The position numbers and the translations under genes were made by a program. Positions 7,502 through 14,269 of a stretch of DNA of 15,080 nucleotides are shown in pieces. Under the pieces are notes generated by a model. The model saw only the letters and a list, made by a program, of their open reading frames with translations. It made no database searches and was not told where the DNA came from. Source of the stretch: Myxococcales bacterium (GTDB taxonomy: Bacteria > Myxococcota_A > Polyangia > Nannocystales > Nannocystaceae); the NCBI GenBank assembly GCA_020431135.1, contig JAGQIT010000322.1, positions 1-15,080 on the forward strand, read 5' to 3'. Position 1 is the first letter of the stretch. Every line of letters starts with the position of its first letter.

Positions 7502-8491
7502 TCAGGGATCGTCGTCCGCAAGCGCGAGGTCGATGACTACCGGGCAGTGATCGCTGACCTTTTCGAAGTCGAGATCGGGATAGGCGTCGGTCGAGCGGAA
7601 GGCGGCGCAGCGGTGACGCGCGCAATGGCCATAGGCGCGGGCGCGGGCGTCTCCGCCCGCGGCCTCTGCGAGATCGCTGATCCACACGAGGTCGAGGAGC
7701 GAGGGCTCTTGCCAGGCGTCGCGGCGCGGGCCGTCCCAGTACGCGGAGCAGCCGTCGGTGGCGAGGCGGCGCAGGCCGACCGCGTTGAGGACGTCACCGA
7801 GGGCGCGGAGTTCGTCGCCGGGATCGCCTCCAGGCGGGCCCGTGGTGTTGAAGTCGCCGACGACGATGACGTCGCGGTCGGGGGCCCCAGGCCCCGTCGT
7901 CTGGAGCTCGCCGACGAGGGCGGCGAGGCGCGGCCACTGCTCGCTGCGTTGATCGTAGCCGTCGCGCATCGCCTTGAGATGGACGACGACGAGGTGGAAG
8001 TCGGGGCCGCCGGCGCGGCCGCGGACGTAGGTCGAGAGCGCCGGGCGGACGCGTCCGCCAAGGCTGAGCGCGTCGTGCTCGACCGCCTCGCCGAGGAGCT
8101 CGACGCGCCGCGGATCATAGAAGACGCCGACGCGCTGGTGTCCGCGACCGCCGCGCTCCGAGATCACCAGCTCCCACTCGGGGAGCAGGGCCTCGAGGGC
8201 GGCTGGCTCTTTGATCTCCTGGACGGCGATCACGTCGGCGTCGAGCGCGGCGAGGCGGCTGCGCACGAGCTCGAGGTCCTGGTGCTTGCCCGGGAAGTTG
8301 CGGAGGTTCCAGCTGACGACGCGCAGCGCGTCGCGCTTGGCCGGCGGCGTCGAGTCACCCTCGAGCCCGAGGGCGCCGCGGATCGCCGGACCCCAGATCG
8401 CGTAGGCGGCGATCAGCAGCGGGATGAGGAGCGCGACGAGGCGGCGCCCTGTCAGGAGGCCGCGACCGCGGCGGTGACGACGGCGGCCCAC
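7502..8491 (-). CDS. Membrane-anchored endonuclease/exonuclease/phosphatase family protein
   Basis: This 329-residue protein has a very basic N-terminus (MGRRRHRRGR) followed by one hydrophobic segment at about 18-35, so the catalytic domain probably sits outside the cytoplasmic membrane. The EEP fold motifs are complete: SWNLRNF with Asn 62, VIAVQE with Glu 92, VVVHLKA with His 171, VVGDFN with Asp 213 and Asn 215, LDLVW with Asp 267, and SDHCPV with Asp 314/His 315. Metal-dependent hydrolysis of phosphodiesters or phosphomonoesters is expected; DNA, RNA, lipid or inositol-phosphate substrates cannot be told apart. The GTG start is supported by AGGAG at 8498-8502, six bases upstream. It lies 59 bp after the 206-residue gene and is probably the last gene of the rpsU operon. 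Confidence 0.9.
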   Translation of the reverse strand: MGRRRHRRGRGLLTGRRLVALLIPLLIAAYAIWGPAIRGALGLEGDSTPPAKRDALRVVSWNLRNFPGKHQDLELVRSRLAALDADVIAVQEIKEPAALEALLPEWELVISERGGRGHQRVGVFYDPRRVELLGEAVEHDALSLGGRVRPALSTYVRGRAGGPDFHLVVVHLKAMRDGYDQRSEQWPRLAALVGELQTTGPGAPDRDVIVVGDFNTTGPPGGDPGDELRALGDVLNAVGLRRLATDGCSAYWDGPRRDAWQEPSLLDLVWISDLAEAAGGDARARAYGHCARHRCAAFRSTDAYPDLDFEKVSDHCPVVIDLALADDDP

Positions 8492-8550
8492 GGCGGGCTC
8501 CTACCTGACCTCTCGAGCGAGCGCACGGACGACGCCTGTCGCCGCGGCGC

Positions 8551-9171
8551 TCACTCGAACTCGAACTCGCTGAGGCCGATCTTGATGACGTGGATCGGGC
8601 TCTCGACGCCGACGAAGCCGGAGACTCGCGGGTCGACGTCGCGGAACTGGAGGCGGTAGGCGCCGGCGAGCCGGAGCACCGCCTCGGGATCCACGGCGAG
8701 GTTGGTGGTGATCTTCAGCGTCCGGCCGCCGCCCGGGTTGGGCATGCCGTAGCCGGTGTGCCCGAGGAGCATCATCGACACGCCGGCGGGCGCCTGGACG
8801 TAGAGCTCGGCCGAGGTCGCTGACTCGTGCGTCTGGATGATGTCGAACTCGAGGCGCATCGCCCAGCGCCGGAGCTTGGCCCGCTCCTGCAGCGTCGTCA
8901 GCATCGACGCGCCGTCGAACTCATAGACGTCGTCGTCGTCGAGGCCGCCGAGGCGGGCGACGGGGATCGAGATCGCGTAGACCGGACGAAAGCACGAGCC
9001 CGCGGGGACCTCCGTGGGCTCGTCGCCGACGCCGTAGACGCAGCGGATCGCCTCGACCTCCGGCGCGCTGACGAGGCGCTTCGTGGTCCCCTCTGACGGC
9101 GGCACCGAGCCGATCGTCAGACGTTGAACCACGAGACAGGGGGCGAGTGATCCCTGCTTCGTCGCGTCCAC
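8551..9171 (-). CDS. Unknown 206-residue protein between rpsU and the EEP protein
   Basis: I do not recognise this protein. It begins at GTG 9171, with GAGG five bases upstream, 41 bp after the rpsU stop. No signal peptide is obvious, though LAPCLVV near the N-terminus is hydrophobic. Cys 44 and Cys 60 flank VYGVGDEPTEVPAGS and could pair. An acidic LDDDDVYEFD lies near the middle, followed by LQERAKLRRWAMRLEFDIIQ. The second half alternates polar and hydrophobic residues as in beta-sheet (AELYVQAPAGVSMMLLGHTG, ITTNLAVDPEAV, YRLQFRDVD) and ends in LSEFEFE. The short gaps on either side and the shared direction suggest co-transcription with rpsU and the downstream gene. It is real by frame, start signal and composition; function unknown. 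Confidence 0.72.
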   Translation of the reverse strand: MDATKQGSLAPCLVVQRLTIGSVPPSEGTTKRLVSAPEVEAIRCVYGVGDEPTEVPAGSCFRPVYAISIPVARLGGLDDDDVYEFDGASMLTTLQERAKLRRWAMRLEFDIIQTHESATSAELYVQAPAGVSMMLLGHTGYGMPNPGGGRTLKITTNLAVDPEAVLRLAGAYRLQFRDVDPRVSGFVGVESPIHVIKIGLSEFEFE

Positions 9172-9212
9172 GCGATCCTCTGCGGGCCCGGTCGTGTCGC
9201 CCTTCGCCGCGA

Positions 9213-9494
9213 CTAGTCGCGCGAGCGCTTGCGCTGGCGACGCTTGCGGCGGCGCTCGGCCTCGCGGAGCTTCCGCTTCATCTTGACGCTCGGCTTCTCG
9301 TAGTGGCGGCGGCGCTTGATCTCGCGGAGCACGCCCTCGCTGGCCATGAGGCGGCGGAGCTTCCGGATCGCCCGCTCGACGCCGCGCTCATCGACCTTGA
9401 CCTCGAGGGGGCGGCCGAGCACGGGGCGATGCTCGTTGACGGGGGGGGTCACGGGCTCGCGGCCCTTATCGGCGTATTCCTCTGATGCTGCCAT
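9213..9494 (-). CDS. rpsU: 30S ribosomal protein bS21, with N-terminal extension
   Basis: The C-terminal two thirds match bS21 of the small ribosomal subunit, which sits near the anti-Shine-Dalgarno end of 16S rRNA. It reads LEVKVDERGVERAIRKLRRL, then GVLREIKRRRHYEKPSVKMK, then a run of Arg/Lys. The normal bS21 start would fall near residue 29, so the ATG at 9494 gives about 28 extra residues of acidic and proline character. An alternative GTG at 9452 (residue 15), with AAGGG ten bases upstream, would shorten the extension. No Shine-Dalgarno precedes the ATG, and the promoter at 9509-9537 leaves a leader of only a few bases. It heads the probable operon with the genes at 8551-9171 and 7502-8491. 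Confidence 0.94.
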   Translation of the reverse strand: MAASEEYADKGREPVTPPVNEHRPVLGRPLEVKVDERGVERAIRKLRRLMASEGVLREIKRRRHYEKPSVKMKRKLREAERRRKRRQRKRSRD

Positions 9495-9508
9495 GGTGAA
9501 GGCCGCAA

Positions 9509-9537
9509 GGTATAGGAGCCTCCGCGCGGCGGGTCAA
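9509..9537 (-). promoter_or_regulatory. Sigma70-type promoter of rpsU
   Basis: On the minus strand TTGACC (-35, 9537-9532) and TATACC (-10, 9514-9509) are separated by exactly 17 bases. The -10 ends 14 bases before the ATG at 9494, so transcription should start about seven bases before the start codon. This is a near-leaderless message, consistent with the absence of a Shine-Dalgarno. Confidence 0.72.
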
Positions 9538-9747
9538 GCACCCTGCGCGGAGATCTTTGGCCGACTTCGCGGGGTCCTGGAGGGGCGCAGGCGGGCCGTC
9601 GCGAGCCCGCGGCCCGTGGTCGATCCTCTTTGCAGAGGTCGCGGCCGCGGTAGGGCGGCGCGATTCGGGGGAGATCCCGCGCAGCGGCGGTGCGGCAGAG
9701 CGTCGCTTCAGGGGCGCTTTGGGGGCGCTTCACCGGGATGCCGGCGG

Positions 9748-10539
9748 CTAAGGACAGGCGCCGCGGCCGACGGCGCGGCCGCCGTCGACGACGATGGAGT
9801 GGCCAGTGATGAAGCGCTCGCGGGCGAGGTAGAGGACCGCGCGCGCGACGTCTTCGGGCTCGCCGGCGCGGCCGAGCGGGATCCCCTGAAGCACGCGCTC
9901 GCGACCCTCGCTGCCCGGACCGAAGCGCTCGTCGTCGGGCCACAGCACGGTCCCGGGGGCGACGCCGTTGACTCGGATCATCGGCGCGAGCTCGCCGGCG
10001 AGGGCACGCGTCGCCATCGCCAGCGCGGCCTTCGACACGCAGTGATCGGCGTAGCCGCGCCACGGCTGGGTCGCCGCGAGGTCGAGGATGTTCACCGCCG
10101 AGCCCTCGGTCGCGGCGAGGGCGGGCGCGAGCCCGCGGATGAGCGAGAGCGGCGCGAGGAGGTTGATCGTGAGAACCCGCAGGAGATCATCGTCGCTTCG
10201 CGCGAGGAACGCGCCGCTCTCGAAGCTCGCGGCGCTGTTTACTAGAAGATCGAGTCGACCCGCGGCGGGTCCCTTCGGATCGACGACGGTGTCGATTAGA
10301 CGGCGGCGCGCCGCATCATCAGTCAGATCGGCGCCGATGGTCCCGAGGGCCGCCCCCGCCAGCGAATCCGCGAGTCGCGCAGCTGGCGCCTCCGAGCGGT
10401 TGTAGTGGATCCACACGCGGTAGCCGGCGTCCGCGAGCGCTCGGACGATCGCCGCGCCGACGCGGATCCCACCGCCGGTCACCAGGGCGCAGGGCGAGTC
10501 GGTCGGGGGGCGCAGGGGCGCGGCGGCGCGGGTGTCCAT
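9748..10539 (-). CDS. PTR1/FolM-like pteridine reductase homologue (SDR) with Tyr-to-His active site
   Basis: This 263-residue SDR uses the ATG at 10539; an upstream TTG at 10584 is less likely. It resembles pteridine reductases rather than generic SDRs: TGGGIRVG at 21-28, HYNRS at 45-49 (NADPH-type as in PTR1), Asp 71, NSAASF at 101-106, Asn 126, and Asp 153 in ILDLAATQPW, where PTR1 and FolM carry Asp instead of the classical Ser. It ends with ITGHSIVVDGG. The position four before the conserved Lys 170 should be the catalytic Tyr but is His 166 (HCVSK). Family role: NADPH reduction of dihydropterins such as dihydromonapterin or dihydrobiopterin. Activity here is uncertain because of the His. 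It is divergent from the MerR-folE pair across 72 bp, which supports a pterin role. Confidence 0.85.
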   Translation of the reverse strand: MDTRAAAPLRPPTDSPCALVTGGGIRVGAAIVRALADAGYRVWIHYNRSEAPAARLADSLAGAALGTIGADLTDDAARRRLIDTVVDPKGPAAGRLDLLVNSAASFESGAFLARSDDDLLRVLTINLLAPLSLIRGLAPALAATEGSAVNILDLAATQPWRGYADHCVSKAALAMATRALAGELAPMIRVNGVAPGTVLWPDDERFGPGSEGRERVLQGIPLGRAGEPEDVARAVLYLARERFITGHSIVVDGGRAVGRGACP

Positions 10540-10611
10540 CGCCGCCACGATAGCCGACGCTACGCAGCGGAGGATTGACACCAACGTGAGCTTCCGTCAG
10601 CGTTTCCCCAT
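10540..10611. promoter_or_regulatory. Divergent control region, reductase / merR-folE
   Basis: These 72 bp separate the two start codons and must hold both promoters or one shared operator. On the plus strand TTGACA (10575-10580) is a full -35 match, but no good -10 lies 17-19 bases downstream. An imperfect dyad, AACGTGA with TCAGCGTT (10584-10605), follows the -35, roughly where MerR regulators bind in their promoters. No strong Shine-Dalgarno precedes the merR ATG. Confidence 0.4.
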
Positions 10612-11160
10612 ATGGCGAAGCGGGCGGGCAACTTCCTGACCTTGAAGGACATGATCCAAGGGAGCGGCTGCACTCCGCGGACAGTGCGCTATTACGAGCG
10701 CCAGGGTCTCCTCAGCGCGACGCGGAGCAGCGGCGGTCACCGCCTCTTCCTGCCGACCGAGCTCGAGCGCCTGAACTTCATCATCTCGCTCCGCGAGGCC
10801 GGCTGGTCGCTCGAAGAGATCACCTCGCTGCTGAGCATCCGCAGCCGGGCCGACGGCGACCGCGACGCGGCGCGCGAGCTCACCGAGGAGATCGCCGGGC
10901 ACATCGATCGCCTCAAGCAGAAGATCGAGGTCCTCACGAAGCTCCACGCCGACCTCCAGGAGACCCGCCGCTTCCTCGTCGTCTGCTCGCAGTGCACCGA
11001 CGAGGACAAGCGCCTGGCCGCCGGCTGCGAGAACTGCGAGCGCCTGCCCGCGGATCAGCCCGCCGGGTTCCGCCTGACCTGGCTCGCCGAGGGGCGGCGC
11101 ACGACCGAGTTCGACGACCCGGCGATCCCGGCCGACGAGGCCGCGAGAAAAGAGCGCTAG
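10612..11160 (+). CDS. MerR-family regulator with paired CxxC motifs
   Basis: This is a 182-residue transcription factor. Residues 8-46 form the winged helix-turn-helix typical of MerR: TLKDMIQGSGCTPRTVRYYE, QGLL and the wing RSSGGHRLF. Residues 50-80 continue the DNA-binding domain (LERLNFIISLREAGWSLEEI). Residues about 88-123 are the dimerising coiled coil. Just after it come Cys 125-x2-Cys 128 and Cys 139-x2-Cys 142, a CxxC-x10-CxxC arrangement suited to zinc, another metal, or a redox switch. The short tail has no ligand domain. Two bases separate its stop from the downstream cyclohydrolase gene, so the two are almost certainly one operon. Autoregulation and control of the divergent reductase are inferred from geometry. 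Confidence 0.92.
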   Translation: MAKRAGNFLTLKDMIQGSGCTPRTVRYYERQGLLSATRSSGGHRLFLPTELERLNFIISLREAGWSLEEITSLLSIRSRADGDRDAARELTEEIAGHIDRLKQKIEVLTKLHADLQETRRFLVVCSQCTDEDKRLAAGCENCERLPADQPAGFRLTWLAEGRRTTEFDDPAIPADEAARKER

Positions 11161-11162
11161 CC

Positions 11163-11741
11163 TTGGCTGGCGGCGACGACCTGCGCCCGCCCGGCGGCCG
11201 CACCGAGGCGATCGAGGCGGCGGTCACGGGGCTCCTCCAGGCCTGTGACCTCGACCTCGAGCACAAGGATCTGCGGCGCACGCATCAGCGCGTCGCCAAG
11301 CTCTGGCAGGAGCACTTCCTCGCCGGCTTCGCGATGGACCCGGCGAAGATCCTCGGCGACCCGGTCGAGGGGGAGGCGCCGACGGATCTCGTGATCGTCC
11401 GCCGGATCCCCTACCACGGCCTGTGCCCGCACCACCTCCTGCCCTACGTCGGCGAGGCGACCGTCGCCTACCTGCCCGCCGCCAAGCTCCTCGGCTTCGG
11501 CCGCCTCGGCGATCTCGTCACCTGCTTTACGCGCCGGCTGACACTGCAGGAGCGGGCGTGCAACGACATCGTCGACGCGCTGATGACCTACCTCGACGCG
11601 CGCGGTGCTGGCTGTGTGATGCGCGGGCGGCACACTTGCCTCGCGCTCCCCGACAACAAGCACGCGACCGAGGTGACCACCTCGTCGATCCGCGGCGAGT
11701 TCGTCACCCGCCGCGATCTCCAGGCCGAGCTCTACCAGTAG
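11163..11741 (+). CDS. folE: GTP cyclohydrolase I homologue (divergent FolE-like)
   Basis: GTP cyclohydrolase I converts GTP to dihydroneopterin triphosphate, the first step to folate and other pterins. I start it at TTG 11163, two bases after the merR stop, because no ATG or GTG fits; the frame is open back into merR, which is not used. The 192-residue product has RRTHQRVAKLWQEHF, CPHH (zinc ligands Cys 88, His 91), ATVAYLP, LTLQERACNDIVDAL, GRHTC (His 157 and third zinc ligand Cys 159) and TEVTTSSIRGEF. Compared with E. coli FolE as I remember it, IGLSK is LGFGR and the RG after the last zinc Cys is PD, so two residues that contact substrate or phosphate have changed. Function as a true cyclohydrolase is likely but not certain. 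Confidence 0.86.
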   Translation: MAGGDDLRPPGGRTEAIEAAVTGLLQACDLDLEHKDLRRTHQRVAKLWQEHFLAGFAMDPAKILGDPVEGEAPTDLVIVRRIPYHGLCPHHLLPYVGEATVAYLPAAKLLGFGRLGDLVTCFTRRLTLQERACNDIVDALMTYLDARGAGCVMRGRHTCLALPDNKHATEVTTSSIRGEFVTRRDLQAELYQ

Positions 11742-11897
11742 GCGCGACGCAAGCGTTGCCGGCGGTCGCTGGGCCGCCGCTGGGGCGCTCGCGCGGCGCG
11801 TCGCGTCGATCGCCCGCCGCGTGCGCGCGCGCGACGTGTATGGGTAAGTGGACGCGGCCCACAACCCGCGCCACACTTCTCTGGCGAGAGACCCGGC

Positions 11898-12614
11898 ATG
11901 CTTCAGCCTGACTCAAAGCCGCCGCCTGAGGTCCTGTCGGCGCTGCCGATCTTCCCGTTGCCGAACGTGGTCCTCCTCCCGGGGATGGTGCTCCCCCTCA
12001 ACGTCTTCGAGCCGCGCTACCTCGAGCTCGTCGACCACGTCATGACCGACGGCCTGCACATCGGCGTGCCGCTCCTGCGCCCGGGGTACGAGAGCAACTA
12101 CGAGGGTCGGCCGCCGATCGAGGAGATCTTCGGCATCGGTCGCCTGCTCGCGCACCACCGCTTCCCCGACGGGCGCCGCTTCATCCGCCTCGAGGGCCTC
12201 GGTCGCGTCCGCCTCGAGCGGGAGCTCGAGCCGCGGCGCTCGTTTCGCGAGGTCGAGGCGATCCCCCTGCCGGAGGCGCCGTCGACCGACGCGCAGTCGC
12301 TCGAGATCCTCAAGGCGCAGGTCGAGCGCGTCGCCTGCCTGTGCCCGGACGACGGCGAGATGATCGACAGCCTCCTGTCGATCACCGACGCCCGCGTCTT
12401 CTCCTATGCGGTCAGCGCCCTCCTGCCGAGCATCGAGCTGATGAACGGCGCGCCCGTCGTCCCCTCCGGTCGCTGCGCCCAGGTGGAGATCCTCCAAGAG
12501 TGTCTGGCCGCGGAGAGCACGGACGCGCGGATCCGCCTCCTCGTCGCGCGCACGGGCGACGTCATCGCCGGCCTCTCGGCCAACCACCTGCGGACCTCTC
12601 AGCTCCTCAACTGA
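11898..12614 (+). CDS. Stand-alone Lon N-terminal (substrate-binding) domain protein
   Basis: This 238-residue protein matches the N-terminal LON domain of protease La but has no AAA+ or protease part. The opening LPIFPLPNVVLLPGMVLPLN, then VFEPRYLELVDHVM, is characteristic. Further marks are IGVPLLRP, IEEIFGIGRLLAHHRFPDGR and a FIRLEGLGRVRLERELE strand. The C-terminal half is helical (EILKAQVERVACLC, DSLLSITDARVFSYAVSALL). Such proteins are widespread in bacteria; a substrate-recognition or adaptor role is assumed, the partner unknown. The ATG at 11898 has GAGAG eight bases upstream. A 156-bp gap separates it from folE, so it is probably a separate unit. The domain call is firm; the biological role is open. 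Confidence 0.9.
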   Translation: MLQPDSKPPPEVLSALPIFPLPNVVLLPGMVLPLNVFEPRYLELVDHVMTDGLHIGVPLLRPGYESNYEGRPPIEEIFGIGRLLAHHRFPDGRRFIRLEGLGRVRLERELEPRRSFREVEAIPLPEAPSTDAQSLEILKAQVERVACLCPDDGEMIDSLLSITDARVFSYAVSALLPSIELMNGAPVVPSGRCAQVEILQECLAAESTDARIRLLVARTGDVIAGLSANHLRTSQLLN

Positions 12615-12680
12615 GCGCCGGCGCGCGGAGCGGCCGCGGGCGTCCTGTGCGATCACGGCGGCCGCGTGTGCGCGAGCGAC

Positions 12681-12709
12681 TTGGCCTGCGGACCCCGGCA
12701 GGGTAGGAC
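12681..12709 (+). promoter_or_regulatory. Candidate promoter of the exported-protein/ECF cassette
   Basis: TTGGCC (12681-12686) and TAGGAC (12704-12709) are spaced by 17 bases; matches to consensus are four and three of six. The start GTG at 12723 lies 13 bases downstream, the same tight geometry as at rpsU. In such GC-rich DNA a chance match is quite possible. Confidence 0.28.
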
Positions 12710-12722
12710 TCTGTCTCCTCCC

Positions 12723-13652
<930 letters not shown>

Positions 13653-13676
13653 AGCCCGGGCCCCGCGGCGATCCGT

Positions 13677-13682
13677 TATACT
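13677..13682 (+). promoter_or_regulatory. Possible -10 element just before the sigma factor gene
   Basis: TATACT matches the -10 consensus at five of six positions and ends eight bases before the ATG at 13691. It would give an essentially leaderless message. No -35 is seen 16-18 bases upstream, so this is weak evidence for an internal promoter. Confidence 0.25.
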
Positions 13683-13690
13683 GGCGGGCG

Positions 13691-14269
13691 ATGGCTACGG
13701 GGGTGCGTGCGGAGTGGAGGTCGACGCGGAGTCGATTGCTCGCTGCACAGCGAGGGGATCGCGAGGCGCAAGCGGCGATCTTCGCGGAGTATCGCGACCG
13801 CGTCGCCCGTCAGGTCCTGCGGATGACCGGCGACTCTGCGATCGTCGACGACCTGGTCCAAGAGGTCTTCCTCTCCGCGTTCCTCGCGCTCCCCGGCTTT
13901 CGCGGTGACGCCCAGCTGACTACATGGCTGTACACGATCACCCGCAACAAGGTGCGCAGCTGGTGGGAGTCGCGGCGCCGTCGGCAAGCGCGGGAGGTCG
14001 CCCACTCGAACGCCCGCGCGCCGCTCGAGGACACCCCCGAGGACGACCTGATGATCGCCCAGCAGCGCGATCGCTTCTACACGGAGCTCGGGCGCCTGCC
14101 TGAGAAGCTCCGCGAGGCGTTCGTCGCCCGGGCGGTCGAGGGCTTGAGCCTTACCGAGGCGTCGGCCGCCCTCGGCGCGCCGATCAGCACCGTTTCATAC
14201 AGGGCCCGGAGGGCCGAACAACTACTCTGCGAGGCGTTGGACCTGCCGTGGAGAGGAGATGAATCATGA
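13691..14269 (+). CDS. ECF-type RNA polymerase sigma factor
   Basis: This 192-residue sigma70-family factor of the extracytoplasmic-function type has only regions 2 and 4. Region 2 (about 25-95) shows FAEYRDRVARQVLRMTGDSA, DDLVQEVFLSAFLALPGFRG and TTWLYTITRNKVRSWWESRR. An acidic linker (APLEDTPEDDL) follows. Region 4 (about 130-183) has LGRLPEKLREAFVARAVEGL, SLTEASAALGAPISTVSYRA and RRAEQLL. The start is ATG 13691; the frame is open much further upstream, but there it only shadows the preceding gene. The downstream gene overlaps by four bases (ATGA), indicating translational coupling with a membrane protein that probably holds this factor inactive. ECF factors often drive their own operon; no target promoter motif can be named from this window. 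Confidence 0.93.
   Translation: MATGVRAEWRSTRSRLLAAQRGDREAQAAIFAEYRDRVARQVLRMTGDSAIVDDLVQEVFLSAFLALPGFRGDAQLTTWLYTITRNKVRSWWESRRRRQAREVAHSNARAPLEDTPEDDLMIAQQRDRFYTELGRLPEKLREAFVARAVEGLSLTEASAALGAPISTVSYRARRAEQLLCEALDLPWRGDES
14251..14269 (+). promoter_or_regulatory. Ribosome site and ATGA stop-start overlap
   Basis: GAGAGGAG ends about seven bases before ATG 14266, and the sigma factor stop TGA (14267-14269) overlaps that ATG. A strong Shine-Dalgarno with overlapping stop and start implies coupled translation of sigma factor and partner in a fixed ratio. Confidence 0.8.

Noticed and set aside
10992..11162. Upstream extension of the folE frame from GTG 10992
   Set aside because: It lies entirely within merR and encodes Arg-rich sequence unrelated to GTP cyclohydrolase; the TTG at 11163 directly after merR fits.
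11761..11778. GGCGG/CCGCC hairpin after folE
   Set aside because: A short stem with an 8-base loop and no U-tract, in DNA where such pairs are common.
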